Assembly: GCF_012349115.1 (NCBI RefSeq)
Contig: NZ_PQIG01000063.1
Coordinates: forward strand, 1-64,000
From: Rhizobium ruizarguesonis
GTDB taxonomy: Bacteria; Pseudomonadota; Alphaproteobacteria; Rhizobiales; Rhizobiaceae
DNA: 64,000 nucleotides
Direction: 5' to 3'
Below, one piece after another: positions 28,694 through 38,773 of this stretch; within the stretch, counting starts at the first letter, position 1, and each line of letters starts with the position of its first letter. The position numbers were made by a program, and so were the translations under genes. Under the pieces are notes generated by a model, which worked only from the letters and a program-made list of their open reading frames with translations, was not told where the DNA came from and searched no databases.

Positions 28694-29596
28694 ATGGTCG
28701 ACGATCTCGAAGGCATTTCAGTCTTTCTTGCAGTGGCGGAGGCGCGGAACTTCCGGCTCGCCGGCGAGCGGCTTGGCGTCACCCGCTCCGCCGTCAGCCA
28801 AGCCCTGCAGCGCCTCGAGGATCGGGTCGGAGTCGCCCTGGTCCAGCGCACGACGCGCAGCGTCAGCCTGACCGAAGCCGGCGAAGTGTTCTTCGACGCG
28901 GTTCGTCCATCGCTCCGCCAGGTCAAGGATGCGATGCAGACGGTAAGGGAAATGCAGGCGCGCCCGAGCGGCCTGCTGCGGATCACCGTTTCCTCGATCG
29001 CCGAGAACTTCCTGTCCGGCACATTGCTGGCCGGCTTCATGGAAGCTTGCCCCGACATCAAACTCGATATCACCATCACCGATGACGAATTCGATATCGT
29101 CGAAGCCGGGTTCGACGCGGGTGTCCGGCTCGGCGAAGTGATCGAACAGGACATGATCGCGATCTCCGTCTCCGAAGAGCAGCGACAATGCGCGGCGGCA
29201 TCCCGCAGCTATCTCGAGCGCCGCGGCCATCCCCGCCATCCCCGCGAACTGCAGGGTCATGCCTGCATCGGATGGCGGCCACGCCCGGATACGGCGCCTT
29301 ATCGTTGGGAGTTCACCGAGAATGATCGCGACTTCGACGTCTCCGTCGATCCCACTGTTACGACCAACGACATGGGAATGATGATCCGCATGGCCTGCGC
29401 GGGAGCAGGCATCACCTTCGGCATGGTGGAGACCTTCCAGCCCTATATCGAACGGGGCGAACTCGTGCCGCTGCTGGAGGACTTCTGCCCGCCCTTCCAG
29501 GGCTTCTATCTCTACTATCCCAGGCGCCAGCGACAGCCGCTGAAGCTGCGCGCATTGGTCGATTATGTGCGGAGATTTGACGGGCGCCAGATGTGA
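28694..29596 (+). CDS. LysR-family transcriptional regulator
   Basis: The 300-aa protein has an N-terminal winged HTH (FRLAGERLGVTRSAVSQALQRLEDRVG, residues about 19-45) and a CrgA-like effector domain with EAGFDAGVRLGEVIEQDMIA and YRWEFTENDRDFDV. It closely resembles the LysR proteins at 8790 and 30345. It is divergent from the Atu4866/SDR/SDR set, which it presumably controls. The 107-bp region between them (28587-28693) would carry its binding site. Confidence 0.92.
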   Translation: MVDDLEGISVFLAVAEARNFRLAGERLGVTRSAVSQALQRLEDRVGVALVQRTTRSVSLTEAGEVFFDAVRPSLRQVKDAMQTVREMQARPSGLLRITVSSIAENFLSGTLLAGFMEACPDIKLDITITDDEFDIVEAGFDAGVRLGEVIEQDMIAISVSEEQRQCAAASRSYLERRGHPRHPRELQGHACIGWRPRPDTAPYRWEFTENDRDFDVSVDPTVTTNDMGMMIRMACAGAGITFGMVETFQPYIERGELVPLLEDFCPPFQGFYLYYPRRQRQPLKLRALVDYVRRFDGRQM

Positions 29597-29741
29597 TCCG
29601 TGCTTCTGGCAACGAACTGGTTCAGGCTTGCCGGCCTATCTCAAAGCCTGCGGCAAATAATTGCGTCATCACACGATCGCGATGAACGCCTCTCCAGTTG
29701 CGATCTTCGATCGCGAGGTGCGACGCCTGAGATGGCGGAGT

Positions 29742-30266
29742 TTAAGATACTGCCGCCTCGCCAGTGAGGACCCGAGCTGCCTTAGCCAGAGGGCGCAGCA
29801 GCAAATAGGATGCGAAGACGTGAGTGATCATCAGCAGGGGCACGTAAATGATCGGGATCGCATATGCGGCGCCCAATTCCCCCGCCCGCGCGGGAAGGCC
29901 GGCCTGGATCGCGTGATAGTAGTCGAGGACGAGGTCGCCCATTCCCACGAGATTGAAGGCGACGACGAACAGCCAGAAGACCGGACGCATCCTGATCGTG
30001 ACGAGCGCCAGCACGGCGAGCAGCCCGGCCGCAAGGTCGCCAAAGGCAGCGAAGGTGGCGAAGCTGGCGGGCAGGTTGGGACCGACGACGCCTGGGAGAA
30101 GGAAGACGAGCCCGAAGAAGCGGAAGCTGTGCAGAGTGGCGATCGCGCGGTGCGCCCTGACCCTGTCCATCGACGTGAGCCAGGGCAGAATATAGGCGCC
30201 GAAGCAAATCAGCCACGCGACATAGCCTAGGACGAGATGAGTTTGGAAGATGGATTCCGTCGACAT
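29742..30266 (-). CDS. Hypothetical four- to five-helix membrane protein
   Basis: The 174-aa integral membrane protein has hydrophobic helices at about residues 12-32, 48-66, 70-92, 95-115 and 135-158. Some polar residues lie within them (LVLDYYHAI, ITHVFASYLLLRPLA). I do not recognise the family. AGGAG precedes the ATG at 30266. It lies divergent from the LysR gene at 30345, its likely regulator. The 145 bp between its 3' end and the preceding LysR gene hold nothing recognisable. Confidence 0.75.
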   Translation of the reverse strand: MSTESIFQTHLVLGYVAWLICFGAYILPWLTSMDRVRAHRAIATLHSFRFFGLVFLLPGVVGPNLPASFATFAAFGDLAAGLLAVLALVTIRMRPVFWLFVVAFNLVGMGDLVLDYYHAIQAGLPARAGELGAAYAIPIIYVPLLMITHVFASYLLLRPLAKAARVLTGEAAVS

Positions 30267-30344
30267 CGGGGCACTCCTGATTTGTGGGATCCAGATGTAC
30301 GCCCGCTTCCCGCGGTCGACTATTCGCGATAATATCGATGCGGT

Positions 30345-31316
30345 ATGAAGCAGAACTTCACAGTCAGGCAAGGCGCGCTCGATGGCGTTGAGGCGTTTCT
30401 GAGCGTTGCCCGGCACCGTAGTTTTCGCAGGGCAGCTGGCGAACTCGGAGTGACCCCATCGGCAATCAGCCAGGCCGTACGCGCTCTTGAGGAGCGTGTC
30501 GGCGCAGTGCTCTTCATCCGCACGACGCGCAGTGTCGGTCTGACTGAAGCCGGCGAGCGGTTCCTGACGCGCGCAAAGCCCGCTTTCGAGGAACTGGTCG
30601 CCGCAAGCGCGGTAGCGCGTGAGCTCGGGCAGAGACCGGCTGGACTGTTGCGTCTCACAGTGCCGCCGGCAGTGGTGCCGATCCTGCTGGAGCCACTGAT
30701 CGCATCCTTCTGCCAGGCCTTTCCCGAGGTCGAGGTGGAGGTCTCCGCGAATGAGGAATTGGTCGATATCGCCGCCGAGGGATTTGACGCCGGTATCCGG
30801 CTCGGCCAGTTCATCGCAGCCGACATGGTCGCGGTCCGGCTGACGCCGTCCTTCCCGCTGGTGGTCGTCGGCAGCCCCGAATATCTGCGCCGGAGAGGGC
30901 GGCCCGAGCGTATCCACGATCTGCGTCAGCATGCCTGCATCCGCATGCGCCGCTCGAACGGCTCAATCGCGCCGTGGTCGTTTGTCAACGGCAAAAACCC
31001 GATCGAGGCTGTTGTCTCCGGCCCGCTGATCGCCCATGATTTCCCCACCATGCTGGGAGCCGCTGTCGAAGATATGGGGCTTGCGCAGGTGCCGGAGCCA
31101 ATCGCCGCCGGACCCGTGAAGGCGGGAAAACTCGTCCGCGTCCTGGAGGCGTTCGCCCCGATGGCGCCGGGTGTGTTCCTCTACTATCCCAGCCGCCATC
31201 AAGTGATGCCGAAGCTGCGGGCCTTTATCGATCACGTGAAAGGCCGGGCGGATGCTGGCGACAAACCCCGAATTCACATCGATGACACGCAAACACCAGC
31301 CACGAAAATGCGCTGA
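30345..31316 (+). CDS. LysR-family transcriptional regulator
   Basis: The 323-aa regulator has a winged HTH (FRRAAGELGVTPSAISQAVRALEERVG) and an effector domain with EGFDAGIRLGQFIAADMVAVRL. It differs from its two relatives in this window by a longer, polar C-terminal tail (after residue 300, GRADAGDKPR...). The divergent membrane-protein gene at 29742 is the probable target. The 190 bp downstream of it (31317-31508) show no gene. Confidence 0.92.
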   Translation: MKQNFTVRQGALDGVEAFLSVARHRSFRRAAGELGVTPSAISQAVRALEERVGAVLFIRTTRSVGLTEAGERFLTRAKPAFEELVAASAVARELGQRPAGLLRLTVPPAVVPILLEPLIASFCQAFPEVEVEVSANEELVDIAAEGFDAGIRLGQFIAADMVAVRLTPSFPLVVVGSPEYLRRRGRPERIHDLRQHACIRMRRSNGSIAPWSFVNGKNPIEAVVSGPLIAHDFPTMLGAAVEDMGLAQVPEPIAAGPVKAGKLVRVLEAFAPMAPGVFLYYPSRHQVMPKLRAFIDHVKGRADAGDKPRIHIDDTQTPATKMR

Positions 31317-31508
31317 GGTGGAAAGCGCTGACCAGAATAGATCCAAACACTTTGTGAAGCAGATCAACGATACGAGGCGACCGTTGTTGCGAAGATAATG
31401 CCGCATCCATTGATTTCGAACGCCTAGATGACGCTCAAGATTGCCCATCACACGCGGTTTTGATATTCCCGATCCTCAAGGGATCGGTGGGGCGAGGCGG
31501 GCGTCTTC

Positions 31509-32447
31509 ATGCCGGTTCTACCGATCATGACTGCAGTCTCACGGCCCGGCAGCCGGAGCCCCACGATCATCCATCCTGTTGTCGGAGAACATATGCTCGA
31601 CGAGGTCTTTCCCATTCCGACCAGGGCCTTGATCCGCCAGGGTGGGCGGGCCTGTTTTTATCGTCTCGTCAATACGAGCCCCTTGTTGATACAGGTGCAA
31701 TCGGGAACGAAGATTGTCATGGCAGATGACAGGGCTTTGCGCCTCGAGGCGGGCGCCTATGGCTTGCTGCCCGACTACAGACCGTTGACGATGGAGAACA
31801 TTCCCAAAGCGCCGCAGAAGTATCAGACCCTGGCGCTTCCCGTTCCGCGACCGCTCTTCGAGGAAGCCTATATCAGAATGGGATCGATCGCTGTTCCATC
31901 GAGGCCTGTGCCGGCAGGCACCTCCAGCCTGCCGGAGGAAGCCGCGGCATTGTTTGACTATTGCTGTCAGCCTGGCAATCTGACGAGGCTTCCCGGCGCG
32001 ATTGCCAAGGCTCGCTTGATGGAACTGATCACCTGGTTTGCGCTCTGTGGAGCGGTATTGGGTCAATGCCAAAGTCCTCGGCTCGAGGACCGGCTGCGGC
32101 AGATGATCGAAAGTGATACGGCCTTTGATTGGACGCTGGGGCACGCGGCGCGCTCGTTCAACATGAGCGAAGCGACGCTCAGGCGTAAGCTGGCTGCGGA
32201 GAATACCGGCTTCAGTGAGATCTTGAGCGATACAAGGATGAATCGCGCCTTGGGCCTCATCCAGACCACTACCCTGCCGATGGCGCAGGTTGCGCTTGAG
32301 GTCGGTTACGATTCACCGTCTCAATTCGCGGCGCGGTTCAAAGAGCGGTTTGGCGTCAATCCACGCCATGTGCGGGGCGGCTCCGAGCGTTTTGAGCGGA
32401 TCGGGGCAGAAGTTGAGCGTAGCGGGGCAGATGCACATGCTCGGTGA
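31509..32447 (+). CDS. AraC-family transcriptional regulator
   Basis: The 312-aa protein has a C-terminal double helix-turn-helix. LGHAARSFNMSEATLRRKLAAENTGFSEIL is the first, and PMAQVALEVGYDSPSQFAARFKERFGVNPRHVR, with the standard second signature, the other. The N-terminal half (about 1-190) is a cupin-like effector domain. Ligand and targets are unknown. The next gene, a YbhB-like protein, begins 39 nt after its stop and may be co-transcribed or controlled by it. A later start at the internal ATG codon 7 is possible. Confidence 0.88.
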   Translation: MPVLPIMTAVSRPGSRSPTIIHPVVGEHMLDEVFPIPTRALIRQGGRACFYRLVNTSPLLIQVQSGTKIVMADDRALRLEAGAYGLLPDYRPLTMENIPKAPQKYQTLALPVPRPLFEEAYIRMGSIAVPSRPVPAGTSSLPEEAAALFDYCCQPGNLTRLPGAIAKARLMELITWFALCGAVLGQCQSPRLEDRLRQMIESDTAFDWTLGHAARSFNMSEATLRRKLAAENTGFSEILSDTRMNRALGLIQTTTLPMAQVALEVGYDSPSQFAARFKERFGVNPRHVRGGSERFERIGAEVERSGADAHAR

Positions 32448-32485
32448 CGGTAGTTTTCCTGCATAATCAACCGCAGGAAAACAGA

Positions 32486-33031
32486 ATGCGTTTTATCACA
32501 GCAGTACTTCTCGCCACATCCGTCTTTGGCGCGACGGCCGCACAGGCCGAAATGAAGCTCACCTCGAAGGATTTGATCGCCGGCAAGTCCATGACCGATG
32601 CGCAGGTCTTCAACAGCTTCGGCTGCGCCGGCAAGAACATCTCGCCGGAACTGACCTGGTCGGGGGCTCCTGAGGCGACCAAGAGCTTCGCCATCATGGC
32701 TTACGATCCGGATGCTCCCACAGGCTCGGGCTGGTGGCATTGGTCGGTGTTCAACATTCCCGCAGATGCCTCGGAGATCGCCACCGGCGCCAGCGGTGAC
32801 AAAAAGCTTCCCGCAGGCACTGTCGAAGGTCGCACCGATTTTGGCATGTCAGGCTATGGCGGCGCGTGCCCGCCGGCCGGCGATCAGCCGCACCACTACC
32901 AGTTCACCGTCTACGCGCTCTCGGTCGACAAGCTCCCGCTTCCCGAGACCGCGCCGGCTGCCATGGTTGGCTTCTATGTCAGGGCCAATACGCTCGCCAA
33001 GGCCTCCGTCGAGGTCACCTACGGCCGCTGA
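32486..33031 (+). CDS. YbhB/YbcL-family (PEBP-like) periplasmic protein
   Basis: The 181-aa protein has a clean signal peptide (RFITAVLLATSVFGATAAQA) and a PEBP fold. Landmarks are NISPELTWSGAPEATKSFAIMAYDPDAPTGSGWWHW (the ligand-pocket DPDAP and the WWHW strand) and HHYQFTVYALS. It is related to the Raf-kinase-inhibitor/phosphatidylethanolamine-binding family, but bacterial roles are largely unknown. CAGGAAA precedes the ATG at 32486. It is followed by a terminator-like hairpin. Confidence 0.9.
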   Translation: MRFITAVLLATSVFGATAAQAEMKLTSKDLIAGKSMTDAQVFNSFGCAGKNISPELTWSGAPEATKSFAIMAYDPDAPTGSGWWHWSVFNIPADASEIATGASGDKKLPAGTVEGRTDFGMSGYGGACPPAGDQPHHYQFTVYALSVDKLPLPETAPAAMVGFYVRANTLAKASVEVTYGR

Positions 33032-33071
33032 AGCCGGCTTCGGATCGTAGTCGTCATTCCCTTTATGACAA

Positions 33072-33108
33072 CGGCCGGCCGAGGTGACTGAACCTCGGCC
33101 GACCGTTT
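33072..33108 (+). terminator. Terminator after the YbhB-like gene
   Basis: A 14-position stem with one mismatch (33072-33085 with 33092-33105) and a 6-nt loop precede TTTCC. It is suitably placed 40 bases after the stop codon. Confidence 0.6.
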
Positions 33109-33137
33109 CCTATGCGGGCTTCTCTGGCCTGTAAAAC

Positions 33138-33629
33138 CTAGGCAGTCATTGCTTGCCAGCAGATCAACGGACCGTCTTCAGCATCGACCCGCTCGCCGAT
33201 TTGGACAAAGCCATTGCGTTCAAGAACACGCTGTGACGCGATGTTGTCGACGCGGGTCTCCGCACAGACCAGAGCCACACGAGGGTCGTTCCGCGCCCAC
33301 TGAAGCAACTGCCCTATGGCCCGCGTGGTGCATCCACGACCCTGGTGTGAAGGCGCAACCCCATAGCCGATATGGATGTTTCCATCTTGTGGAACCCGAA
33401 CGATGGAGCACAGGCCGACGATCTCGCCATCCTCCACGATCATCCAGGCCGACGGCGATAATTCTGCGCCGATGTCAGCCGCGAGGCGGTTCAACATCGC
33501 CAGTACTTCAGGAGGCGCAATGGCGCTGTCTTGGACAAGGTGCAGATTTCGAGGCGCGATGCCCTTCAGCAGCGCTTCGAAATCATTAGTGGTTAGTTCG
33601 ATGATCATAGTCTTCTCGACATTAGACAT
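33138..33629 (-). CDS. GNAT-family N-acetyltransferase
   Basis: The 163-aa RimJ/RimL-like GNAT has IHIGYGVAPSHQGRGCTTRAIGQLL, in which the acetyl-CoA loop QGRGCT replaces the usual G/A at its last position with Cys-Thr. AETRVDNIASQRVLERNGFVQIGERVD, the motif B region, follows. It probably acetylates an N-terminus, an antibiotic or a small amine. It is a single gene on the minus strand. The upstream gap is 386 bp. Confidence 0.87.
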   Translation of the reverse strand: MSNVEKTMIIELTTNDFEALLKGIAPRNLHLVQDSAIAPPEVLAMLNRLAADIGAELSPSAWMIVEDGEIVGLCSIVRVPQDGNIHIGYGVAPSHQGRGCTTRAIGQLLQWARNDPRVALVCAETRVDNIASQRVLERNGFVQIGERVDAEDGPLICWQAMTA

Positions 33630-34015
33630 GCGCCAGCATTGGGCGCGCTAAGGCCGAGCGATAGAGCGAGGATCAGCTCTCGGTCACGATGCCGTGCGCC
33701 TTCATCCCTACCGCCGCAGCCGGTGAGTTCTGGATCGTTGCGACGGCAAACAAAGGCATTCTCCTATAAGAAGGAAATGCGAATAACAGTGCCGGACGAG
33801 GATCGCAAGAGAGACGAGGATCGCAAGAGACTCGGATCGGTCGGCACGCCATGACGGTAGTCTATGCCGCTGGCAGTTACCATCGTGGCATTGAACACCG
33901 TGCACTATGGTCCGCCGTTGGAAGTTTCCGGCATGATCCATGCCAAACCGCAAGATCGGTCGAGCGCTGCGTTGCCGAAGGAATCTAGTTTGAGCTGCCA
34001 CGGAGACCAAGACGA
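33630..34015. other. Gene-free interval with a 16-bp tandem duplication
   Basis: No coding frame here looks like a real gene. The only clear structure is a perfect direct duplication of 16 bp, 33795-33810 and 33811-33826. The promoters of the GNAT gene (leftward) and of the AraC/GyrI gene (rightward) should lie here. I could not place them. Confidence 0.5.
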
Positions 34016-34897
34016 ATGACCGCAGCGCTTCGGAACTATCATGAGCGGATGCAGCGAGTGCTGGATTATATCGACCAGCACCTCGATGACGATCTCGATC
34101 TTGACGTTTTGAGCGGTGTCGCGGCCTTCTCGAAGTTTCATTTCCACCGGCAGTTCACGGCGACCTTCGGATTGTCAGTGCATCGCTATGTCAGGCTTGC
34201 CCGCATGAAGCGCGCTTCATACCGGCTGGCCTACAGGGACGAAGAACGCGTCACCGATATAGCGATGGATGCCGGTTACAACGCACCGGATGCCTTCGCC
34301 CGCGCCTTTCGGCAACGGTTCGGACAATCGCCTTCGTCGTTTCGGAAGTCTCCCGACTGGGAGCCGTGGCTTGCCGCCTTCGGGACTCTCGACAATGCAA
34401 GGAGCAAGCTCATGCAGAAGACTTTTACCACTGACGACGTGATAATTCGCAATGTGCCCACCACGCCGGTGGCGATCATGGAGCATCGGGGCGATCCGGC
34501 GTCGCTCGGCGCCACCATCCAGCGGTTCATCGCCTGGCGCAAGGCCGCTGGCCTACACCCCAGGACAAGTCCGACCTTCAACGTCTGGCGTTCCGAGCGG
34601 CGTCCTCAGTCGCCTGCCGATTATAGCGTCGACCTCTGTGTCGGGACCGGCCAACCGATCGAGGCGAACGGCGAAAAGATCAAAGTTGGCGAGATCCCTG
34701 GCGGACGCTGCGCGGTGCTGTGCGTCGTCGGCAACACCGACAATCTGGAGCCCGCCGCGCTCTACCTTTATCGCGACTGGCTTCCGGCCAGCGGCGAGGC
34801 AGCACGCGACTTCCCGATCTATTGCCAGCGGCTGAGCTTCTTCCCGGAAGTGGCGGAGCATGAGGCGGTGGCGGAGTTGTTTCTGCCGCTGAAATAG
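34016..34897 (+). CDS. AraC-family regulator with C-terminal GyrI-like effector domain
   Basis: The 293-aa protein has an N-terminal AraC double HTH: YIDQHLDDDLDLDVLSG then FSKFHFHRQFTATFG, and VTDIAMDAGYNAPDAFARAFRQRFGQSPSSFR (residues about 17-118). A GyrI/SbmC-like ligand domain follows (about 135-293, NVPTTPVAIMEHRGDPASLG to LFLPLK). This order matches Rob/BmrR-like sensors of lipophilic drugs. It may control the DHFR-family gene downstream (204-nt gap). GGAG precedes the start at 10 nt. Confidence 0.9.
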   Translation: MTAALRNYHERMQRVLDYIDQHLDDDLDLDVLSGVAAFSKFHFHRQFTATFGLSVHRYVRLARMKRASYRLAYRDEERVTDIAMDAGYNAPDAFARAFRQRFGQSPSSFRKSPDWEPWLAAFGTLDNARSKLMQKTFTTDDVIIRNVPTTPVAIMEHRGDPASLGATIQRFIAWRKAAGLHPRTSPTFNVWRSERRPQSPADYSVDLCVGTGQPIEANGEKIKVGEIPGGRCAVLCVVGNTDNLEPAALYLYRDWLPASGEAARDFPIYCQRLSFFPEVAEHEAVAELFLPLK

Positions 34898-35101
34898 CGC
34901 CCTGTGATGACGGCTTGTCCATTCTGATCGCTGGAAGCGGACAGGCCGTTGTCCACCCCAGGCCGGCCGGTTGGCGACCATCAGGTCGCGGATTTATGCG
35001 CAAAACCAATTGCGATATGAAATCAGTTGAGCTAACTTCCAACCGATTGCATAATGCAAGCAGACTTGTGCGGAAATGCCGTCTAAGGAAAGGAAGTGAG
35101 T

Positions 35102-35632
<531 letters not shown>

Positions 35633-35741
35633 TCTCGGGACTCGCCAGATGAAAATCGCCGTGAAAGTCTGGTCTTGGCTTGGGGCCAAAGCGACGGAAA
35701 CAGCCCGCTTCGGTGGCGAACTTCTCCGGCGCTATTCCCCT

Positions 35742-37304
35742 TCACTCCCACTCGATCGTGCCCGGCGGCTTCGACGTAACATCGTAGACCACGCGGTTGA
35801 TGCCGCGCACCTCGTTGATGATGCGGGTCGCGGCGCGGCCGAGGAATTCCATGTCGTAGTGGTAGAAATCGGCCGTCATGCCGTCGACGGAAGTGACGGC
35901 GCGCAATGCGCAGACAAATTCATAGGTGCGCCCGTCGCCCATGACGCCGACGGTCTGGACGGGGAGCAGCACGGCGAAGGCCTGCCAGATGGCGTCGTAG
36001 AGGCCGGCCTTGCGGATTTCGTCGAGATAGATCGCATCGGCCTCGCGCAGGATCTCCAGCTTCTCGCGGGTGATGCCGCCGGGGCAGCGGATCGCAAGGC
36101 CGGGGCCTGGGAAGGGGTGGCGGCCGATGAAGCTGTCGGGCAGGCCGAGTTCGCGGCCGAGCGCGCGCACCTCGTCCTTGAAGAGTTCGCGCAGCGGCTC
36201 GACGAGCTGCATCTTCATGCGCTCCGGCAGACCGCCGACATTGTGGTGCGACTTGATCGTCACCGACGGGCCGCCGGTGAAGGAAACGCTCTCGATCACG
36301 TCGGGATAGAGCGTGCCCTGGCCGAGGAAATCGGCGCCGCCAAGCTTCTTTGCCTCTTCCTCGAAGGTCTCGATGAACAGCCTGCCGATGATCTTGCGCT
36401 TGGTTTCCGGATCGCTGACGCCCTCGAGTTCGCCAATGAAGCGATCGGCGGCATCGACGTGCAACAGATGCAGATTGTAGTGCTCGCGGAACATGGCGAC
36501 GACGCCGGCCGCCTCGTCCTTGCGCATCAACCCGTGGTCGACGAGGATGCAGGTCAGCTGGTCGCCGACGGCCTCGTGGATCAAGAGGGCTGCGACGGAG
36601 CTGTCGACGCCGCCCGAAAGCGCGCAGATGACGCGCTTGTCGCCCACTTGCGCGCGGATCTGCTCGACCGCCTTCTGGCGGTAGGCCGACATCGACCAGT
36701 CGCCCTTGATGCCGGCGATGTTGTGGATGAAATTGCCGATCAGCTTAGCGCCATCAGGCGTATGCACGACTTCCGGGTGGAACTGCACGCCGTAATATTT
36801 GCGCTTCTCGTCGGCGATGAAGGCATAGGGCGCGTTGGAGGAGGTGGCGACCACCTCGAAACCATCCGGCAGCGCGGTGACGCGGTCGCCATGGCTCATC
36901 CAGACCTGGTGGCGCGAGCCGGAGGACCAGAGGCCCTCGAACAGCTGGCAGTCCCTGTCGACCTCGAGGAAGGCGCGGCCGAATTCGCGGTGATGGCCGC
37001 TTTCGACCTTGCCGCCGAGCTGCATGCACATTGTCTGCTGGCCATAGCAGATGCCGAACACCGGCAGGCCGCTGTCGAAGATGATCTGTGGCGCTCGCGG
37101 CGATCCCTCGTCCACCGTGGAAGCCGGGCTGCCCGATAGGATCACGGCCTTCGGCTGCAGGCGGTGGAAGCCTTCTTCGGCCGATTGGAAGGGGACGATC
37201 TCGCAATAGACGCCAGCCTCGCGCACGCGCCGTGCGATGAGCTGGGTCACCTGGCTGCCGAAATCGACGATGAGAACGGAGTCGGGATGTGCTGTCTGGG
37301 TCAT
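35742..37304 (-). CDS. guaA: GMP synthase (glutamine-hydrolysing)
   Basis: The 520-aa enzyme converts XMP to GMP using ATP and glutamine. The N-terminal class I amidotransferase domain (1-200) has the nucleophile Cys86 in GICYGQQ and His176/Glu178 in VQFHPEV. The ATP pyrophosphatase domain starts with the SGGVDSS loop (residues 230-236). The C-terminal dimerisation domain ends in [11 protein letters not shown], the usual GuaA terminus. The gene is complete and single, with no recognised purine riboswitch upstream. Confidence 0.97.
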   Translation of the reverse strand: MTQTAHPDSVLIVDFGSQVTQLIARRVREAGVYCEIVPFQSAEEGFHRLQPKAVILSGSPASTVDEGSPRAPQIIFDSGLPVFGICYGQQTMCMQLGGKVESGHHREFGRAFLEVDRDCQLFEGLWSSGSRHQVWMSHGDRVTALPDGFEVVATSSNAPYAFIADEKRKYYGVQFHPEVVHTPDGAKLIGNFIHNIAGIKGDWSMSAYRQKAVEQIRAQVGDKRVICALSGGVDSSVAALLIHEAVGDQLTCILVDHGLMRKDEAAGVVAMFREHYNLHLLHVDAADRFIGELEGVSDPETKRKIIGRLFIETFEEEAKKLGGADFLGQGTLYPDVIESVSFTGGPSVTIKSHHNVGGLPERMKMQLVEPLRELFKDEVRALGRELGLPDSFIGRHPFPGPGLAIRCPGGITREKLEILREADAIYLDEIRKAGLYDAIWQAFAVLLPVQTVGVMGDGRTYEFVCALRAVTSVDGMTADFYHYDMEFLGRAATRIINEVRGINRVVYDVTSKPPGTIEWE

Positions 37305-37396
37305 GGCGAGGCTTTAATGAAAAGCGCTTCGCCTGGCAATCCGGGAAATCGGCGGCATCGGGTTTTTATTGTTCCAATTGTCCCGCATTCAAGGGC

Positions 37397-38035
37397 TCAG
37401 AACCAGAAAACCCCGTCCTCCAGCGCTGTGAACAGGCTGTCGACGCCATAGGAGAGCTTGCGGTCGACGATGTGCAGATATTCGGTCCAGCCGGATATAT
37501 GCTGCAGCTCGACAGCGCCGTCGGAAATGCCGCGAAGGCCGATCAGCGGCAGCTTGTAGCCCTGGCAGGCCCGCAGCACCGCATAGGTCTCCATATCGAC
37601 CATGTCGGCGTCGATCCCTGTATAGGCGGCGCCCGAAATGATGTTGCCGCCGGTGGAAAGGCTTGCTTCGGCAATGCCGGGAATGCGCAGCGGCAGCTCG
37701 AGCGTTGCCGGCAGGTCGAGAAAGGGTGTCTTGCCCTTTTCGAAGCCGAGTGGCGAGGCGTCCATGTCGCGGTAGGAAACCGAGGTCACCTGATAGATTT
37801 CGGTCTGCTCCAGTTTCGCGGAGCCGGCCGAGCCGAGGGACACGACGAGATCGGGCAGGTCGTCGACGGCATCCAGCCGCGCCAATGTCTTGCTCAGCGC
37901 GATGGCTGCCTCGACCGGGCCGACGCCGGTCATCAAAGGTTCGATGCGCGAACGCAGGAAGGGACCGTATTCGGCCTCCGCCGCCATGACGAAAAGGATG
38001 GATTTCCCCGCGACCGATTTCAGTTCGAACTTCAT
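37397..38035 (-). CDS. mtnN: 5'-Methylthioadenosine/S-adenosylhomocysteine nucleosidase
   Basis: The 212-aa enzyme cleaves the glycosidic bond of MTA and SAH. The phosphorylase-fold core is complete: ILFVMAAEAEYGP at the N terminus with the catalytic Glu, the LVVSLGSAGS purine-pocket strand, the ribose-binding MVDMETYAVLRAC with Met and Glu, and LRGISDGA with the catalytic Asp. The thioesterase gene upstream overlaps its start by 4 bp, so they form one operon. Recycling of SAM by-products is the clear role. Confidence 0.88.
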   Translation of the reverse strand: MKFELKSVAGKSILFVMAAEAEYGPFLRSRIEPLMTGVGPVEAAIALSKTLARLDAVDDLPDLVVSLGSAGSAKLEQTEIYQVTSVSYRDMDASPLGFEKGKTPFLDLPATLELPLRIPGIAEASLSTGGNIISGAAYTGIDADMVDMETYAVLRACQGYKLPLIGLRGISDGAVELQHISGWTEYLHIVDRKLSYGVDSLFTALEDGVFWF

Positions 38036-38481
38036 CCCGTAATGCCCTCTCTACCGCGGATCACCATCATCGTTCCGGTCATGGAGGCGATGAGTTTGGC
38101 CGGCCCGTCGCTGATCGCGTAGCCTCGCCCGTCGGCGACGATGATGGTGGAGCCGGGTTTGGTGATTTCCCCGCGAAACAGGAAACGATCGCCACGCCCC
38201 GGCGACATGAGATTGACCTTGAACTCGATCGTCAGGATCGAGGCTTCCGGGTCGATGACGCTATAGGCGGCAAAGCCACAGGCCGAATCGAGCGCTGCGG
38301 AAATGATGCCCGCATGCAGGATGCCGTGCTGCTGTGTCAGTTTGACGTCGAAGGGAAGCTCGATCTCGACGACGCCGTGCTCGACGCGCGTCAGCTCCGC
38401 GCCGATCGTCTCCATCGCCGCCTGCCGCGCAAAATTACGGCGGATTCGCGCGCGGAAATCGCCCCTGTCAGTCTCGCTCAT
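38032..38481 (-). CDS. PaaI-like hotdog-fold thioesterase
   Basis: The 149-aa hotdog protein has the family motif QHGILHAGIISAALDSACGFAA, in which HGG is replaced by HAG and Asp is retained, plus ILTIEFKVNLMSPGRGDRFLFRG. It probably hydrolyses an acyl-CoA thioester; the substrate is not predictable. I chose the ATG at 38481, after GAGGGGC. The frame stays open far upstream to 38910, but that region overlaps the 13-bp repeats and the next gene. It is coupled to mtnN by a 4-bp overlap. Confidence 0.85.
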   Translation of the reverse strand: MSETDRGDFRARIRRNFARQAAMETIGAELTRVEHGVVEIELPFDVKLTQQHGILHAGIISAALDSACGFAAYSVIDPEASILTIEFKVNLMSPGRGDRFLFRGEITKPGSTIIVADGRGYAISDGPAKLIASMTGTMMVIRGREGITG

Positions 38482-38621
38482 GTCTGCCCCTCTTGCAGCC
38501 GCGAAAGTGGCATGGCGCGCCGCATTCGACAAGCTGGACATTGCTGAAATCGGTCCGGGCGCCGATGGAAACCCGGGACCGTGTCGCCGGGGCAACCTTT
38601 CACCTTCCGTCGCCGTACAAG

Positions 38622-38686
38622 CCGGTACAGCCGGCCGGTACCGCTGGCCGGTACTGCTGGCCAATACCGCTGGCCAGTACTGCCGG
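38622..38686 (+). repeat. Five 13-bp tandem repeats in a divergent promoter region
   Basis: The 65 bp are five head-to-tail units of 13 bp with the pattern CCRRTACNGCYGG, starting at 38622, 38635, 38648, 38661 and 38674. A truncated similar unit precedes them. Each unit carries a TAC core. The array lies 140-205 bp upstream of the thioesterase start and 88-152 bp upstream of the DUF2252 start. It is not coding in any convincing frame. Confidence 0.9.
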
Positions 38687-38773
38687 ATCGTGGCGATCCG
38701 ATGCGAAGGCGATTGCAGCTTCGCGCGGTGCGCGTATTCTCCGCATCGGGTCGCGAAATGATGGAGCGCCAGC

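Noticed and set aside
33630..34015. Hidden small gene between the GNAT and AraC genes
   Set aside because: Open frames here are short, without ribosome sites or recognisable sequence.
35649..37139. 496-codon frame opposite guaA
   Set aside because: It overlaps nearly all of guaA, has GC-driven composition and no domain. guaA is certain.
38622..38686. CRISPR array
   Set aside because: The repeats are 13 bp and directly adjacent with no spacers, and no cas gene is present.
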